Made by a program: the position numbers and the translations under genes. Below are positions 37,415-45,709 of a DNA stretch of 64,000 bases, one piece after another (the stretch's first letter is position 1; every line of letters starts with the position of its first letter). The notes under the pieces were generated by a model. That model was not told where the DNA came from. It did no database searches and saw only the letters and a list, made by a program, of their open reading frames with translations. Source of the stretch: Rhodospirillaceae bacterium (lineage in GTDB: Bacteria > Pseudomonadota > Alphaproteobacteria > Rhodospirillales > Rhodospirillaceae); contig JAPKDQ010000004.1 of assembly GCA_028822445.1 (NCBI GenBank), positions 179,104 to 243,103 of the forward strand. The letters run 5' to 3'.

Positions 37415-38791
37415 CTATTGGGCTGCTTGGGACGTGCTTTCGAGCCAGTTTATGAAATCCCGTTTTCCTCGGGCGGAGTAAGCACCCTTGCGGTCGCGGC
37501 CTTTGAGTTTTCGGCCGTTTTCACGTTTTCCTTCTTCGCCCTCTAAATCAGGGAATAAGCCGAAGTTTACGTTCATTGGCTGATAAGTTTCTTCCCGAGC
37601 ACCGCCGGTGATATGATTATATAAGGCGCCCATTGAGGTGGTCGGCGGTGGCGGAGCGAAGACAAGGTCATGCCGTTCTGCTGCGGCAAAGCGGCCGACC
37701 ATTAATCCTACGGCCGCACTTTCTATGTATCCTTCGCAGCCCGTGATTTGCCCTGCAAACCTAAGTCGTGGCATCGCCTTGAGCCTGAAGCTTTCGTCTA
37801 GTAGGCGGGGTGAGTTCAAGAAGGTGTTACGATGTATTCCACCCAGACGCACGAATTCAGCATTCTCTAAGCCTGGTATGGATTGGAAAACGCCTTTCTG
37901 AGCTCCGTACTTCAGTTTGGTTTGAAAGCCTACCAAGTTATAGAGTGTGCCCAGTGCGTTATCTTGTCGGAGTTGAACAATTGCCCACGCCTTAGTCTGA
38001 GGGTCGTGTGGATTGGTAAGGCCGACCGGCTTCATGGGTCCGAAACGAAGCGTTTCACGACCACGCTCAGCCATAACTTCAATAGGGAGGCAGCCTTCAA
38101 AGTATGGGGTACCTTTTTCCCATTCCTTGAACTCTGTCTTTTCGCCTTTAATTAAGGCGTCGAGAAAGGTGTTGTATTGGGCCTCGTCCATTGGGCAATT
38201 GATGTAGTCAGAGCCTTCACCTTTGTCGTAGCGGGATTGAAACCAGGCCTTGTCAAAGTCGATGCTGTCTTTAGTAACAATGGGAGCTATGGCGTCGAAG
38301 AAGGCGAGGGAGTCTTCACCTGTCAGGCTGCTAATCGCTCCACTCAGATCTTGTGATGTTAAGGGCCCGGTCGCGATAATGACGCTGGACCAGTCTTCGG
38401 GTGGAAGTCCATCGACCTCTCCACGCTCAATCGTAATTAGGGGTTGGTTTTCAATCGCTGACTGCACTGCTTCTGCAAAGCCATCCCTATCGACAGCCAA
38501 AGCGGAACCCGCAGGAACCTTGTGGGTGTCGCCGGTCTGTAGAATAAGAGAGTCCAGGCCTCTCATTTCATGATGAAGTAGCCCTACCGCGTTAAAATCA
38601 GAATCGTCAGAGCGGAATGAGTTAGAGCAGACTAACTCCGCGAGAGTATCTGTGTGATGCGCGTCAGTCGTCCTGACTGGTCGCATTTCATGAAGAATGA
38701 CGGGAACGCCGGCCTTAGCGATCTGCCATGCGGCTTCGCAACCAGCTAGGCCGCCACCGACAATGTGAATGGGCTCCAATGTATTTGTCAT
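37415..38791 (-). CDS. trmFO: Methylenetetrahydrofolate-tRNA-(uracil-5-)-methyltransferase TrmFO
   Basis: A 458-residue folate- and FAD-dependent enzyme that forms 5-methyluridine at position 54 of tRNAs. The FAD motif [20 protein letters not shown] is followed by [20 protein letters not shown] and [11 protein letters not shown], which separate TrmFO from its relative GidA/MnmG. Later, [20 protein letters not shown] holds the second FAD contact, and [10 protein letters not shown] ends the protein. Length is normal. It converges with the NDUFAF6-like gene, with 3 nt between stops. Confidence 0.96.
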   Translation of the reverse strand: MTNTLEPIHIVGGGLAGCEAAWQIAKAGVPVILHEMRPVRTTDAHHTDTLAELVCSNSFRSDDSDFNAVGLLHHEMRGLDSLILQTGDTHKVPAGSALAVDRDGFAEAVQSAIENQPLITIERGEVDGLPPEDWSSVIIATGPLTSQDLSGAISSLTGEDSLAFFDAIAPIVTKDSIDFDKAWFQSRYDKGEGSDYINCPMDEAQYNTFLDALIKGEKTEFKEWEKGTPYFEGCLPIEVMAERGRETLRFGPMKPVGLTNPHDPQTKAWAIVQLRQDNALGTLYNLVGFQTKLKYGAQKGVFQSIPGLENAEFVRLGGIHRNTFLNSPRLLDESFRLKAMPRLRFAGQITGCEGYIESAAVGLMVGRFAAAERHDLVFAPPPPTTSMGALYNHITGGAREETYQPMNVNFGLFPDLEGEEGKRENGRKLKGRDRKGAYSARGKRDFINWLESTSQAAQ

Positions 38792-38903
38792 GGCCGGGGA
38801 ATAGCCGGGCTGATGGAGAGTGTCTAGACTCTTGTTTAACGGCGGCTCTACATCTGCGATTGAGGATGGTAATCTTATCCATATTTTCTGGGTAATATAG
38901 AAT

Positions 38904-39296
38904 ATGACAGATCAGAAGTTCTATGTGGTTGGCGGCGAATATGCGGACACGTCATTTAAGGAACTGGCCCATGGAGGCGAGCGGGAGGTTCATGGCCCAT
39001 TTCGAGAGCCCGAGGCTAAAGATTTCTGGCGAACGATCACGGCCAAGACCGTCGACAACGCTATGGTTCGCTACGTACTTACGGCGGAAGAAGAAATCAA
39101 CGGAAAGATCTACTGGATCGTGGGTGGGGAATATGCTGATACGACGTTTATGCGCCCGGTGACGGGTAAAGGGATTGAAGCGTACGGCCCTTTCGAGAAA
39201 GGTGATGCGCTTGATTTCTGGCGCTCGATAACAGCGAAGACGGTTGATTATGCCATGGTCCGATATGATATCCGTGAAAATTGGGGTGACCGGTAA
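38904..39296 (+). CDS. Tandem-duplicated DUF4170 protein
   Basis: A 130-residue protein made of two copies of the DUF4170 domain with a period of 64 residues. Copy one runs about 6-59 and copy two 70-123; GGEYADT occurs at 10-16 and 74-80, and TAKTVD at 46-51 and 110-115. DUF4170 proteins known to me are small single-domain proteins of about 80 residues in Alphaproteobacteria with unknown function. No signal or membrane segment is seen. The gene is divergent from trmFO, 112 nt away. The two copies are similar but not identical, so the duplication is not very recent. Confidence 0.85.
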   Translation: MTDQKFYVVGGEYADTSFKELAHGGEREVHGPFREPEAKDFWRTITAKTVDNAMVRYVLTAEEEINGKIYWIVGGEYADTTFMRPVTGKGIEAYGPFEKGDALDFWRSITAKTVDYAMVRYDIRENWGDR

Positions 39297-39414
39297 GTCA
39301 GTTTAAGCAAAAGTCGTAGAGGAAATGCTTAGCACGCCGTCGAAGGGGCAAGCGCTTTAAGGCAATAACTTTTTGGACGTTAACCCAGATATATCTAAGT
39401 GAAGTGAGGGCATA

Positions 39415-40269
39415 ATGCAGAGAAGGTCTCTATTAGGTGGGCTTGCGGGGGTTGCCGTCGGCGCAACTTTCGGCAGCCGCGCGAATGCAACGACGTTGCC
39501 CGAGAAGCTGGACCCAAAGAATAAATCGCATCTGGGTTTGCTGCAGAAGAAACTCATTTACGCCATGGATGATCGGCCATTGATTTGGTGGATACGGGGC
39601 AACAAATATGGATCTATCAATGGTGAATTGACGCCTCTTTGGACACTGAATGTCATTTTATTCAAATCAGTCTCGCACAACGAGGATGGGGCCTTCGACG
39701 CAAAGTCGATGGAGATTGTTTACAAGACGGATGTGGAGACTGACGAGCCGCTTAGTAAATGGAGGAATCCCTACAACGGAGACGTCTACGATGAAGAGCC
39801 TTTGATCATGGGGCCTTTGTCCCGCAGGTTTACGGACGATGGTCCGATTAGCCAAACTGATTTACCCGGGGCAGATATAAAACGGAGCGGGTCGATCGGC
39901 CCTGCTGAAATTTCAGGTGATGATGTCTGGCTCATATCCGATACTCATGTGGTGCTTAACCGTAAAGGGCAGAAAAGTTTTCGAGCCAATGATTTGTCCA
40001 CTTACCATGGCAAAGTGTCTGACGTTCTGGATCCGACTAACCCGAGCCCGGCATCCACCATGACGGTGCATATTGTGCAGAGCTGGCACCCTTGGATGAA
40101 TATGGGCGACCAAGAAGGAACACTAATAACGCGCCTGAGCGGCGCCAAGTGCTTTGATCTTGAGGATATTCACCCGCGCATTCTCACCATGGTCAAGCGG
40201 TATCATCCTAAAATTGCTAAGGATTTTGTCGCCCGGCTCGATGGTCCACCGGAACGATTTTATCGATGA
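39415..40269 (+). CDS. Tat-exported DUF1838 family protein
   Basis: A 284-residue protein with a short twin-arginine leader (MQRRSLLGGLAGVAVGATFG, cleavage probably after residue 25). The body is beta-rich with the DUF1838 pattern, ending in a block around SWHPWMNMGDQEGTLITR. The function of DUF1838 is unknown. GAGGG stands before the ATG at 39415. A second family member lies at 58390-59352. The gene stands alone between the DUF4170 gene and the convergent helicase gene. Confidence 0.8.
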   Translation: MQRRSLLGGLAGVAVGATFGSRANATTLPEKLDPKNKSHLGLLQKKLIYAMDDRPLIWWIRGNKYGSINGELTPLWTLNVILFKSVSHNEDGAFDAKSMEIVYKTDVETDEPLSKWRNPYNGDVYDEEPLIMGPLSRRFTDDGPISQTDLPGADIKRSGSIGPAEISGDDVWLISDTHVVLNRKGQKSFRANDLSTYHGKVSDVLDPTNPSPASTMTVHIVQSWHPWMNMGDQEGTLITRLSGAKCFDLEDIHPRILTMVKRYHPKIAKDFVARLDGPPERFYR

Positions 40270-40439
40270 TAGGCAGAGTATTCTAGGTGGTTATCTAATT
40301 TTGCTAAAAACAGCTTTAGTGTTGGTTGGCGCGTGCCTAGATGCTTTCTTCGAAGATCGCGCCGGTATGCGACGCACTGTGTCAGGCAGTTATGGACCTA
40401 CCGGCCAGCATAGGCTTTGATTACTACTTTGTTAGTGAG

Positions 40440-40461
40440 GCGGACCCATTGCTGGGTCCGC
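40440..40461. repeat. Inverted repeat between DUF1838 and helicase genes
   Basis: A perfect 9-bp inverted repeat (40440-40448 and 40453-40461, loop TTGC) lies between the convergent genes. Neither side has a T-run, so it is at best a weak terminator hairpin. Confidence 0.45.
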
Positions 40462-40487
40462 GCAATCACATCTAAGCGGCTGCTGCT

Positions 40488-42065
40488 TTAAGCGGCAGCG
40501 CGGTGTATTTTTGGCTGGCCCGGACGGCTTCGCCTGCTGCGTCGTTTTTGATTTGCCACGCCACCATTGTCATTTTTATTACCGGCCTCGCCTGATCTTT
40601 TTTCTGAGGCGTCCCATGATTTTTTGTGGCCAGGTTTCTGATCCCTAGCTTTGTGATCGCCGGTTTTTTTCTCCCAGTGCTTCTTCTCGCCGGGCTTTTG
40701 ATCTCTAGCTTTGTGATCCTCGGATTTTTTCTCCCAGTGCTTCTTCTCTCCAAGCTTGTGGTCCTGAGCCTTCTTTTCCCATGGCTTATTGTCACCAGAC
40801 TTATGATCGCCGGCTTTCTTCTCCCAATGCTTCTTCTCACCAGTGTTTTGGCCTTTTCGATGAGCCGGTCTGCCAGGGTTCTTTTTGCGGAATGGTTTGC
40901 CCGAGTCTGATTTGCTGCCTGGCTTGGCCGGAGGAGGGGCTGCGCCTCCGGTGAGGCTGACACCGATGAGGCGCTCAATGTCGCGTAGGAGGCCGCGTTC
41001 ACCGCTATCACAGAGAGAAATAGCTATTCCATCAGCGCCGGCGCGGCCTGTGCGGCCAATCCGGTGTACATAGGCGTCAGGCTGGTCAGGAAGGTCGTAA
41101 TTGATGACGTGGGTGACGTCGTCAATATCAAGCCCCCGGGCCGCGACATCGGTCGCGACTAAAACTTGCATATGGCCCTTTTGGAATAATTCAAGCGCCT
41201 TTTTACGGGCGTTCTGTGATTTGTTGCCGTGGATAGCAACGGCTTTCACACCGCCTTTGTGGAGCTGTGCATCAAGGCGATTGGCGCCGTGCTTGGTGCG
41301 CGTGAAAACGATGGCCTTGTATATGCCGTTCTCAAGCAAATTCAGAAGTGTTGGCAGCTTTTCAGGGCGTTCAACAAACATGACTTTCTGCTCAACGGTT
41401 TCAGCCGTTGTAGTTTCTGGAGCTATATCGACGCGGGATGGGTTTTTTAACAGTGTATTAGCGAGTTTAGAAATGCCGGGGGCCATTGTTGCAGAGAACA
41501 GCAGGGTTTGGCGCTGGGGGGGCAATTTTGATGCGATCTTCCGGATGTCGGGGATGAAGCCCATATCGAGCATGCGGTCGGCTTCATCGAGCACAAAGGC
41601 TTCGACTTCATCAAGGCACACCCGGCCTTGATTAATAAGGTCTAGCAGCCGTCCCGGTGTGGCAACAAGAACGTCAACACCGCGCGCCATGGTTCTGATC
41701 TGACCCTGGGAGCTGACGCCACCGAAGATGGTTGTGCGGCGGATGTTGATGAAACGGCCGTAAGAGCCAAAAGACTCATGGATTTGGCCAGCGAGTTCGC
41801 GGGTAGGGCTCAAAACGAGAATGCGGGCACACTTTGAGGAGGCAGGCGTAGGATTGTCATAAAGGCGTTGTAACAAAGGCAGCGCAAAAGCGGCCGTTTT
41901 GCCGGTGCCGGTCTGGGCACAGCCGATGAGATCTCTTCCCTCTAGCAGCAGGGGAATCGCCTGCTGTTGAATTGGGGTTGGGGATTTATAGCCGTCTGCA
42001 GTTAAGGCGCGTTGGAGCGGTTCGATAAGTGCTAGGTCGGCGAAGGTTTTATTAGTCGTTGTCAA
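40488..42065 (-). CDS. DEAD-box RNA helicase with repetitive basic tail (RhlE-type)
   Basis: A 525-residue helicase. The Q motif and Walker A (CAQTGTGKTAAFALPLL, 49-65) are followed by PTREL, DEAD at 160-163 in VLDEADRMLDMGF, SAT and the RecA2 motifs VLVATDVAARGLDIDDV and YVHRIGRTGRAG. The catalytic core ends near 370. Residues 371-525 are a low-complexity tail rich in Lys, Gly and Asp, with GEKKHWEKK at 409, 439 and 459 in about 20-residue units. Such tails bind RNA nonspecifically. The frame requires a TTG start at 42065: an in-frame TGA lies 15 nt upstream and no ATG or GTG fits better. Ribosome assembly or cold adaptation is the likely role. Confidence 0.92.
   Translation of the reverse strand: MTTTNKTFADLALIEPLQRALTADGYKSPTPIQQQAIPLLLEGRDLIGCAQTGTGKTAAFALPLLQRLYDNPTPASSKCARILVLSPTRELAGQIHESFGSYGRFINIRRTTIFGGVSSQGQIRTMARGVDVLVATPGRLLDLINQGRVCLDEVEAFVLDEADRMLDMGFIPDIRKIASKLPPQRQTLLFSATMAPGISKLANTLLKNPSRVDIAPETTTAETVEQKVMFVERPEKLPTLLNLLENGIYKAIVFTRTKHGANRLDAQLHKGGVKAVAIHGNKSQNARKKALELFQKGHMQVLVATDVAARGLDIDDVTHVINYDLPDQPDAYVHRIGRTGRAGADGIAISLCDSGERGLLRDIERLIGVSLTGGAAPPPAKPGSKSDSGKPFRKKNPGRPAHRKGQNTGEKKHWEKKAGDHKSGDNKPWEKKAQDHKLGEKKHWEKKSEDHKARDQKPGEKKHWEKKTGDHKARDQKPGHKKSWDASEKRSGEAGNKNDNGGVANQKRRSRRSRPGQPKIHRAAA
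40617..40841 (-). repeat. Imperfect tandem repeats in the helicase tail
   Basis: Coding repeats of about 60 bp (20 residues), with one 30-bp half-unit, encode variants of GEKKHWEKK-x-x-DHKARDQKP. Two adjacent full units (residues 439-478) differ at only two or three residues. Confidence 0.85.
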
Positions 42066-42090
42066 AACAAACTCTTTTCATAACGTTTGG

Positions 42091-42116
42091 CTCGCTCCGC
42101 CTTCCGTCGGAACGAG
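42091..42116 (-). other. Hairpin in the 5' leader of the helicase gene
   Basis: An imperfect stem (CTCG and TCCG pairing with CGGA and CGAG, one internal mismatch, 7-nt loop) lies 26-51 nt before the TTG start. Structured leaders are common on cold-induced helicase mRNAs, but nothing here proves that use. Confidence 0.35.
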
Positions 42117-42341
42117 TTAAGTGATAGGTGCGTCACCTCAAAAAACGCGCACGAAAGCTAACCGGTAAAAGGCCGGGCAGCCAAGGTGAGCGCCACTTTT
42201 GGGCGCGTCATCTTCTATCGGACTGTAGGTGATAGTGCGGGTCAACCGACGCTTGGGACCGACGCTGGCATTAACAAGCCGACTGGAAGGATGGCGGTGT
42301 ATGGACTCTATCTGTCAGGAAGTCAAATGGTGCAGTCGAGG

Positions 42342-43283
42342 TTAGTCGATATCCCTGGCAATACGAAATCCAAACAGATGGTAAGATGTAAGTTCTGGGT
42401 CTCGACCACGGAAACTGCGTTCCTGTCGAAGGACCCGGCTTCGCCAACTGCCACTGCGTATGGCACGTTTCTCGCACAGGCCTACTGACTTGTAGGCGCT
42501 CCCATCTACTGGCTGATTGACATATTCCTTGAGGGAGCAATCCTGCGTCCATTCCCAGACGTTACCTATAGTATCGTAGACGCCATAGTCGTTTGGTTTG
42601 AATTGACCGACGGGTGAGACGATGGGGTATCCGTCATCGCAAGTGGCGGCCATGTCCATGCTAGTGCCACTGCCGGCAATGAGTGCCGGGTCATTGGCAG
42701 CAGACTGATCAAGAACGTTGCCGTAGTCGCAAATTTTGGAGCTATCTTCGCCCCAGAACCACTTTGTGTCTACTCCGCCCCGCGCTACGTATTCCCACTC
42801 TGCTTCCGATAATAGGCGATAGGTTTCCCCTGTTTTTTCACTGAGCCATGCGACGTAGTCTTGGGTCTCGGTCCAATAGACGCAAACTATGGGATGATCA
42901 TCGCGGACGGAACGGCCGTAGTCAGGGTCTTCCCAGGTGTGTCCAAATCGGCGGCGATCACCGCCCCAAGCTCGGCAATCAGAAGCTTCGTGGCCCGTGT
43001 CGTTTACGAAGGTCCGCCATTCGCCTGTGGTCACTTCATAAATGCCAGCGGCAAAAGGGTTTGCGATGGTGATAGTGCGCACGGGACCGCGGGGTCGCAT
43101 TTCATCACCACGCATTGGGTCTATAAAGTCAGATCCCATATCAAAGGTACCAGGCGGAATGACGGTCATCTTTGGGCAGTTCTCACAGTCTCGAAATGGC
43201 ATGCCGAGCTCTTGCGCCTGGAGGTTTGCGGGGAGGCAAAAAAGGAATGCTGTAAATGCTGTCGTAATTCCGAACCGTGACAT
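42342..43283 (-). CDS. Secreted SUMF1/FGE-fold protein without catalytic cysteines (A)
   Basis: A 313-residue protein with a Sec signal (MSRFGITTAFTAFLFCLPAN, cleavage after LQAQ). It has the formylglycine-generating-enzyme fold: MTVIPPGTFDMGSDF, YEVTTGEWRTFVNDTG, YRLLSEAEWEYVARGG, DYGVYDTIGNVWEWTQDC and FGFRIARDID. In true FGE two cysteines near the end oxidise sulfatases; here that region reads SGSWRSRVLRQERSFRGRD with no Cys. It is therefore probably not a sulfatase activator. A CExC pair (DCENCPKM) follows the signal. GGAGTGAG precedes the ATG. It is divergent from the paralogue at 43470. Confidence 0.88.
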   Translation of the reverse strand: MSRFGITTAFTAFLFCLPANLQAQELGMPFRDCENCPKMTVIPPGTFDMGSDFIDPMRGDEMRPRGPVRTITIANPFAAGIYEVTTGEWRTFVNDTGHEASDCRAWGGDRRRFGHTWEDPDYGRSVRDDHPIVCVYWTETQDYVAWLSEKTGETYRLLSEAEWEYVARGGVDTKWFWGEDSSKICDYGNVLDQSAANDPALIAGSGTSMDMAATCDDGYPIVSPVGQFKPNDYGVYDTIGNVWEWTQDCSLKEYVNQPVDGSAYKSVGLCEKRAIRSGSWRSRVLRQERSFRGRDPELTSYHLFGFRIARDID

Positions 43284-43469
43284 ACCAATCTCACTCCAAG
43301 CCGTTTAATCTGATGAAACAGGTTAGCGCGTGGATTGCATATTGGGATATGCCCTGACGTTGGTCGCATCCGCCGCATGGACACGGACGCTGATCATACT
43401 TTTCCTTACTTTACGTCTGGCGAAGGGCGGTCGTAGGCTCTTTATAACTATGAGTAGGAGTAATAGGCG
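43284..43469. promoter_or_regulatory. Divergent promoter region between the two SUMF1-fold genes
   Basis: The 186-bp gap between divergent starts must hold both promoters. I found no clear operator palindrome or convincing -35/-10 pair. Confidence 0.4.
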
Positions 43470-44426
43470 ATGACGCGGGTATGGATTGCACTAGGGGCAC
43501 TGGCTGTCTTGGTATCTGGACCAGTTTCTGCTGAAGAGGTTGTGCGTCCTGGCGCATCGTTCAAGGACTGCGAATACTGCCCTGAAATGGTGGCATTGCC
43601 TGCAGGGTCTTTCGAGATGGGCTCATCGCCTGACGAGATGACTTTAGCTAAGGTGCGGGCCGATGCTGCTGAGAGGGAGCAACCCAAACACATTGTCACC
43701 TTCAACAGGCCATTTGCCATTGGAAGATATGAGGTCACCTTGGCTGAGTATCGGGCGTTTGTAGAGGCAACGAACCGAGCAAACCCTAATCACTGCATCA
43801 CCTGGACGGAGTCAGAGAACACCTGGGGAGAGGTCGAGGGGGCATCGTGGCAGAATGCAGGATTTTATCAGGGCGAGGACCATCCGGTCGGCTGCTTGGA
43901 TTTGATAGACGTGCGCGATTATAGCGCGTGGTTGTCACAGATTACCGGCCACACCTATCGCGTGCCCAGTGAAGCGGAGTGGGAATACGCAGCGCGCGGC
44001 GGCACGGCGACGATACAGACATGGGGTAACACGATGGAGGACATGTGCCGATTTGCGAATGCGTCGGACCTGACGCGGGCCGATGTTCATACGGGTGTGC
44101 GTGACACTCCGACGCGGTTTTTCGAATGCCGGGACGGGTTTGTATATACCGCGCCCGTGGGCTCGTTTCCGCCTAACGCCTATGGTTTGTACGACATGGT
44201 GGGTAACATTTGGGAGTGGGTGGAGGACTGCTTCATCGTTGGATACGATGGAGCGCCAGCGGATGGCTCTATTCGTTATGACGAGAATAACTGTGACCGT
44301 TTAATCGTGCGCGGTGGAGGCTGGTACGCACGAAATTGGTTTATGCGTCCTGCGGGGCGCAGCAGGGAACATCCAGATTATAGGTCGACCACGTTAGGCC
44401 TTCGGGTTGTTCGCGATCTTGACTAA
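43470..44426 (+). CDS. Secreted SUMF1/FGE-fold protein without catalytic cysteines (B)
   Basis: A 318-residue paralogue of the divergent neighbour. It has a Sec signal (MTRVWIALGALAVLVSGPVS, ending AEE), the same DCEYCPEM pair, MVALPAGSFEMGSSPDE, YEVTLAEYRAFVEATNR, YRVPSEAEWEYAARGG, YGLYDMVGNIWEWVEDC and LGLRVVRDLD. The active-site region is RGGGWYARNWFMRPAGRSRE, again without the cysteine pair. TAGGAG precedes the ATG at 43470. It may act in the periplasm on a ligand or partner; the family also includes EgtB-like and pilus-associated members, so its role cannot be read. Confidence 0.88.
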   Translation: MTRVWIALGALAVLVSGPVSAEEVVRPGASFKDCEYCPEMVALPAGSFEMGSSPDEMTLAKVRADAAEREQPKHIVTFNRPFAIGRYEVTLAEYRAFVEATNRANPNHCITWTESENTWGEVEGASWQNAGFYQGEDHPVGCLDLIDVRDYSAWLSQITGHTYRVPSEAEWEYAARGGTATIQTWGNTMEDMCRFANASDLTRADVHTGVRDTPTRFFECRDGFVYTAPVGSFPPNAYGLYDMVGNIWEWVEDCFIVGYDGAPADGSIRYDENNCDRLIVRGGGWYARNWFMRPAGRSREHPDYRSTTLGLRVVRDLD

Positions 44427-44621
44427 TGCAAGCTGCGTAAAAGTGCTATTAAGCGTAGGATCAGGACCCGTAAAAATTATAATTTAGATAGCAGATCATC
44501 CTATTAAATATGTGATTACGTGAGCGTACCTGGAATATGTTCATGTGCGTGAGTTGATCTCAACCCGAGGGCAGGGTAAACGGCTTCACCGTAATCTATT
44601 CATTGTTAGGCCCATGTCTTT

Positions 44622-45704
44622 ATGGCCCGTAAGCCCCGCAAGTCCAAGGCGCCTAGATCTAAGGCGCCTAACTACCACGCGACTGCACCTGAGCCCGCAA
44701 GGGACCTCTCGTTGATGCCACGACCGGCGGTGTTTCTGATCTTAGCGATTGTTCTGCTCATGGGCGGTCTGACTGCAGGAATAGTAATTGAGGTGGCTTT
44801 GAAACCTGAGCAGTCGAGCGTTAGTGGGCCATCGAAGGACCGTATGTTCAACGCGCGTCCAAGCCTCAATATCCCGCGGACAAAAATTCAAACACCGAGG
44901 ACACCCTCCACCTTTAATGTACCGCCAAAAGTACCGGAGCCATTGGCTGCGCTCACGGTGGTGACTACTATTCCCCTGTCTGCGCCTTTGGTCATGAATT
45001 CCGTGCCCGTTGATGTGCCGACCGGCTGGCCCATTATCGCGATTATTATTGATGATATGGGGCTTGATCGAACACGCTCCAGAAAGGTGCTTGCGCTTCC
45101 AGGGCCGTTGACAGTTTCTTACTTAACTTATGCTGATGATCTTAACATTCAGGCGAAGCGTGCAATTGATGCCGGGCACGAAGTCTTGGCGCATGTGCCT
45201 ATGGAGCCTGTCGGCGATGAAGATCCAGGGCCTGGCGCGTTGATGAGTGGAAGAAGTGCATCCGATCTGCGAGAGAAATTGGACACATACTTAAATGGAT
45301 GGTCGGGCTACGTCGGAATTAACAATCACATGGGCAGCAAGCTGACGTCGGACCGTGCTGCTATGGATGTGGTGATGACCGAGTTAAAAGACCGCGGATT
45401 GATGTGGCTAGACTCTCGCACTGATGCGTCAACGGTTGGCGAAATAGCTGCGACAGCGATGGGCGTTCCGAACCTTGGTCGTGATGTCTTCCTCGACAAT
45501 GATAATAACGAACATGCGATTAAGGCTCAACTCGAAGAACTGGAATCCATTGCGCTGCGACAGGGATATGCGGTGGCGATCGGTCATCCGAGAGACGCGA
45601 CAATGACAACGCTCGTGAAATGGATGGCGACACTGAATGACAAAGGCATCGCTTTAGCCCCGCTGACTGAAGTGTTGCGCCGTCGGATGGATAACAAGGG
45701 GTAG
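44622..45704 (+). CDS. Divergent polysaccharide deacetylase family protein (YibQ-like)
   Basis: A 360-residue protein with a basic N-terminus (MARKPRKSKAPRSKAPNYHA), one membrane helix at about 35-57 (AVFLILAIVLLMGGLTAGIV), a Pro-rich periplasmic linker and a NodB-like barrel from about 138. PIIAIIIDDMGLDRTRSRKV, EVLAHVPMEPVG, GINNHMGSKLTSDRAAMDV and WLDSRTD match the divergent deacetylase (DUF610) family. Members often follow a murein hydrolase activator such as EnvC and a ctpA protease, which are absent here. The stop is 6 nt from the convergent trpE stop. Confidence 0.88.
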   Translation: MARKPRKSKAPRSKAPNYHATAPEPARDLSLMPRPAVFLILAIVLLMGGLTAGIVIEVALKPEQSSVSGPSKDRMFNARPSLNIPRTKIQTPRTPSTFNVPPKVPEPLAALTVVTTIPLSAPLVMNSVPVDVPTGWPIIAIIIDDMGLDRTRSRKVLALPGPLTVSYLTYADDLNIQAKRAIDAGHEVLAHVPMEPVGDEDPGPGALMSGRSASDLREKLDTYLNGWSGYVGINNHMGSKLTSDRAAMDVVMTELKDRGLMWLDSRTDASTVGEIAATAMGVPNLGRDVFLDNDNNEHAIKAQLEELESIALRQGYAVAIGHPRDATMTTLVKWMATLNDKGIALAPLTEVLRRRMDNKG

Positions 45705-45709
45705 GCGGC

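Noticed and set aside
40440..40461. Rho-independent terminator for the convergent genes
   Set aside because: A good hairpin but no T-run on either strand.
40626..40910. Hydrophobic frame on the plus strand resembling a repeated membrane protein
   Set aside because: It is the antisense of the helicase tail repeats; Lys- and Glu-rich codons read as Phe- and Leu-rich on the other strand.
41101..41631. 176-codon plus-strand frame inside the helicase gene
   Set aside because: It lies opposite the conserved catalytic core and has no family features or ribosome site.
42342..44426. Sulfatase-activating formylglycine-generating enzymes
   Set aside because: The catalytic cysteine pair is missing in both proteins and no sulfatase is nearby.
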